Program-made: the position numbers and the translations under genes
Shown here: positions 62,743 to 64,000 of the stretch, one piece after another
Layout of the letters: the number at the start of each line of letters is the position of its first letter
Numbering within the stretch: the first letter of the stretch is position 1
Notes under the pieces: model-generated
What the model saw: only the letters and a program-made list of their open reading frames with translations
Database searches by the model: none
What the model was told of the DNA's origin: nothing
NCBI RefSeq assembly: GCF_022009635.1
Contig: NZ_CP091716.1
Span: forward strand, 2,371,001 to 2,435,000
DNA from: Variovorax paradoxus
Lineage (GTDB): Bacteria; Pseudomonadota; Gammaproteobacteria; Burkholderiales; Burkholderiaceae_C
DNA: 64,000 nucleotides
Reading direction: 5' to 3'

Positions 62743-63048
62743 TCACAGCACGCGGTTCGCGCATGCCTTCACCTGAGCCTCGTAGCGCGCCCTGCGGACC
62801 CGGTTTTCTCCGGGCGTCGTTTGGGCACGCGGGCCGTGGTCCAGCGGCAGCACCAGAGGTTCGGGCGGGCAATTCACCCGCTGGCCTGTGGCGCGGTCGA
62901 CTCTGCTGGTGGTGGCCATTTGTGCCGCCACAGCCGCGTGCCGGTCCGCGCGCGCTTTCTCGATGACCTGGAAGTCGGGGCCGGCAAGCGCGGGCCAGGC
63001 CGCGCCCAACGTCAAGGCGACGGCGAGGGAAATGAGCAGTTTCTTCAT
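62743..63048 (-). CDS. Small secreted protein of the cus cluster
   Basis: A 101-residue protein with a signal peptide (LLISLAVALTLGAAWPALAGP), preceded by a strong AGGAGA ribosome site. The mature part is basic and has only two cysteines, with the segments FQVIEKARADRHA and ARYEAQVKACANRVL. The function is not recognised. Conserved position downstream of cusA suggests a periplasmic role in copper handling, by inference only. Confidence 0.62.
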   Translation of the reverse strand: MKKLLISLAVALTLGAAWPALAGPDFQVIEKARADRHAAVAAQMATTSRVDRATGQRVNCPPEPLVLPLDHGPRAQTTPGENRVRRARYEAQVKACANRVL

Positions 63049-63101
63049 GATGTTCTCCTGAGGTTGGTTTGATCTGACAGTTCGAGAGGAACCTCGTCGG
63101 A

Positions 63102-63500
63102 TCAATCCAGCCATCGGCAGAACGCGATGCGCACAGGCCATCGCAGTCGTCCGTCTCCCGCATCAAAAAACCAGGCTGGCGCCGGCGCCACCGTCACGTG
63201 CGCGAGCCAAACCCTCGGCGCCCGTTCTCGTGCCTCGCCTTCGCCAGTGAATGTGTGGGCCACCGGCGCCGGTGCGATGGCACAAGCCGCGCAGGTCTGA
63301 CAATCCTCGGCACTGCTGGGCATCGGGCGCGAGGCTGCCGACGCGGTCATCACCGGTCCGGCCTGCGGGGTTGCCAGGCCAGAGACTGCGGCGCGCGCTG
63401 AGGTACCGAGCACCAGCGACAGGCACAAGCAAAGCGCAACCGCACCCCACACGCGGCGGCAGTCGGAACGTTCAGACAGCCGCACGGCGGCTCCTTCCAA
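63102..63500 (-). CDS. Small secreted Cys-containing protein downstream of cusA
   Basis: A 132-residue protein with a signal-type segment ([21 protein letters not shown]) and a cluster [13 protein letters not shown] like the DDCxxC motif of CzcI proteins. The start overlaps the end of cusA by 29 bases; a shorter start is possible. It may be the copper-cluster counterpart of CzcI. No named family was recognised. Confidence 0.55.
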   Translation of the reverse strand: MEGAAVRLSERSDCRRVWGAVALCLCLSLVLGTSARAAVSGLATPQAGPVMTASAASRPMPSSAEDCQTCAACAIAPAPVAHTFTGEGEARERAPRVWLAHVTVAPAPAWFFDAGDGRLRWPVRIAFCRWLD

Positions 63501-64000
63501 GCGTCCACCGTGATGCCTTGCGCGGCCTGCGCATCAACAGGTAGGCCGCGGGAATGACGAACATCGAAAGCAACGGGGCCGTGATCATCCCGCCCACCAT
63601 CGGCGCGGCAATGCGCTGCATCACCTCCGAGCCAGTGCCTGTTCCCCACATGATCGGGAACAGACCCGCCAGGATGACAGCCACCGTCATGGCCTTGGGT
63701 CGCACGCGCAGCACCGCGCCTTCGCGGATCGCGTCCAGCAGGTCCGCGGTGCTCGTCTTTCCCTCGTCGACGCGCTCGTCCCAGGCGTGCTTCAGGTACA
63801 GCAGCATGATCACGCCGAACTCCGCCGACACACCCGCGAGGGCGATGAAACCGACCGCGCCGGCGACGGACAGGTTATAGCTGAGCAGGTAGAGCAGCCA
63901 GATGCCCCCGACCAGTGCGAACGGCAGTGCCGCCATGATCAGCAGGGCTTCGTCGAAGCGCTTGAACGTCAGGTACAGCAGCACGAAGATGATCAGCAAC
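63472..64000 (-). CDS. cusA: CusA-type Cu(I)/Ag(I) RND pump, C-terminal part (runs off the edge)
   Basis: The last 175 or so codons of an HME-RND pump. Visible are helices 9-12 with [30 protein letters not shown], the helix-11 region [25 protein letters not shown] and the end [17 protein letters not shown]. The loop [12 protein letters not shown] and [11 protein letters not shown] segment match CusA (SilA) rather than CzcA, in line with the adjacent cusF. The start and the other cus genes lie beyond the right edge. Confidence 0.88.
   Translation of the reverse strand, partial: LLIIFVLLYLTFKRFDEALLIMAALPFALVGGIWLLYLLSYNLSVAGAVGFIALAGVSAEFGVIMLLYLKHAWDERVDEGKTSTADLLDAIREGAVLRVRPKAMTVAVILAGLFPIMWGTGTGSEVMQRIAAPMVGGMITAPLLSMFVIPAAYLLMRRPRKASRWTLGRSRRAAV

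Overview
The window is GC-rich DNA from a betaproteobacterium, most likely a Comamonadaceae member of the Variovorax type. The evidence is the chromosomal gene order at the left (BPSS1780-family membrane protein, type II homoserine kinase, DUF2782 protein, DNA polymerase I) and the codon style. This is an inference from gene content, not from a database search.

Positions 1-11.7 kb are ordinary chromosome: a DUF2339 fragment, a DUF3999 protein, BPSS1780, thrB, DUF2782, polA, a secreted M20 carboxypeptidase, a LysR regulator, a nucleotidyltransferase and dadA. About 80 bp upstream of dadA the chromosome stops at a cluster of TGYCAYCTTATGGG repeats that look like the end of a Tn7-like transposon. 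From there to at least 64 kb the DNA reads as one large metal and metalloid resistance island, probably transposon cargo. The transposition genes tniQ, tnsC and a fused tnsA-tnsB gene lie at 11.9-17.0 kb. The opposite end is not visible, so the element would be at least 52 kb long.

The cargo, left to right: an XRE regulator (17.6 kb); an arsenic operon arsR-arsI-arsN2-arsC-arsC-acr3-arsH-MFS (18.5-23.8 kb); a ynfA-family gene; a small operon of a MerF-like membrane protein, an ERxCC-motif protein and a MerR-type regulator behind a perfect MerR-type promoter (24.4-25.6 kb); a mer locus with merR, merT, merP and a GDCCVxC protein but no merA (25.7-27.1 kb); a Fur-box-preceded FTR1-type permease fused to a cytochrome c domain (27.2-29.2 kb); a P1B-2 type Zn/Cd/Pb ATPase with four metal-binding domains and divergent cadR (29.3-32.8 kb); a P1B-4 (CzcP-like) ATPase gene cut in two by an IS66-family element (33.4-39.2 kb); a czcICBA, P-II-like, lipoprotein and czcD operon (39.2-47.4 kb); a zinc-ribbon gene; an eptA-type phosphoethanolamine transferase; czcRS; three small periplasmic proteins; a second czcICBA operon (53.6-60.3 kb); and the downstream end of a cus copper/silver operon running off the right edge.

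The genes form layered defences. P-type ATPases and the CDF and Acr3 carriers clear the cytoplasm. RND tripartite pumps clear the periplasm. Small periplasmic proteins (CzcI, CusF, MerP, His-rich proteins) bind or deliver metals. MerR, ArsR and two-component regulators control each block. A 16-bp dyad (ATTACA-N4-TGTAAT) upstream of eptA/czcRS and of the second czc operon, with weaker versions before two other genes, suggests a shared CzcR-like regulon. The least explained items are the MerF-like/ERxCC/MerR operon, the P-II-like proteins tied to both the first czc and the cus pumps, the mer locus lacking a reductase, a short promoter-plus-terminator unit next to tnsAB, and the arrangement of the transposon end.
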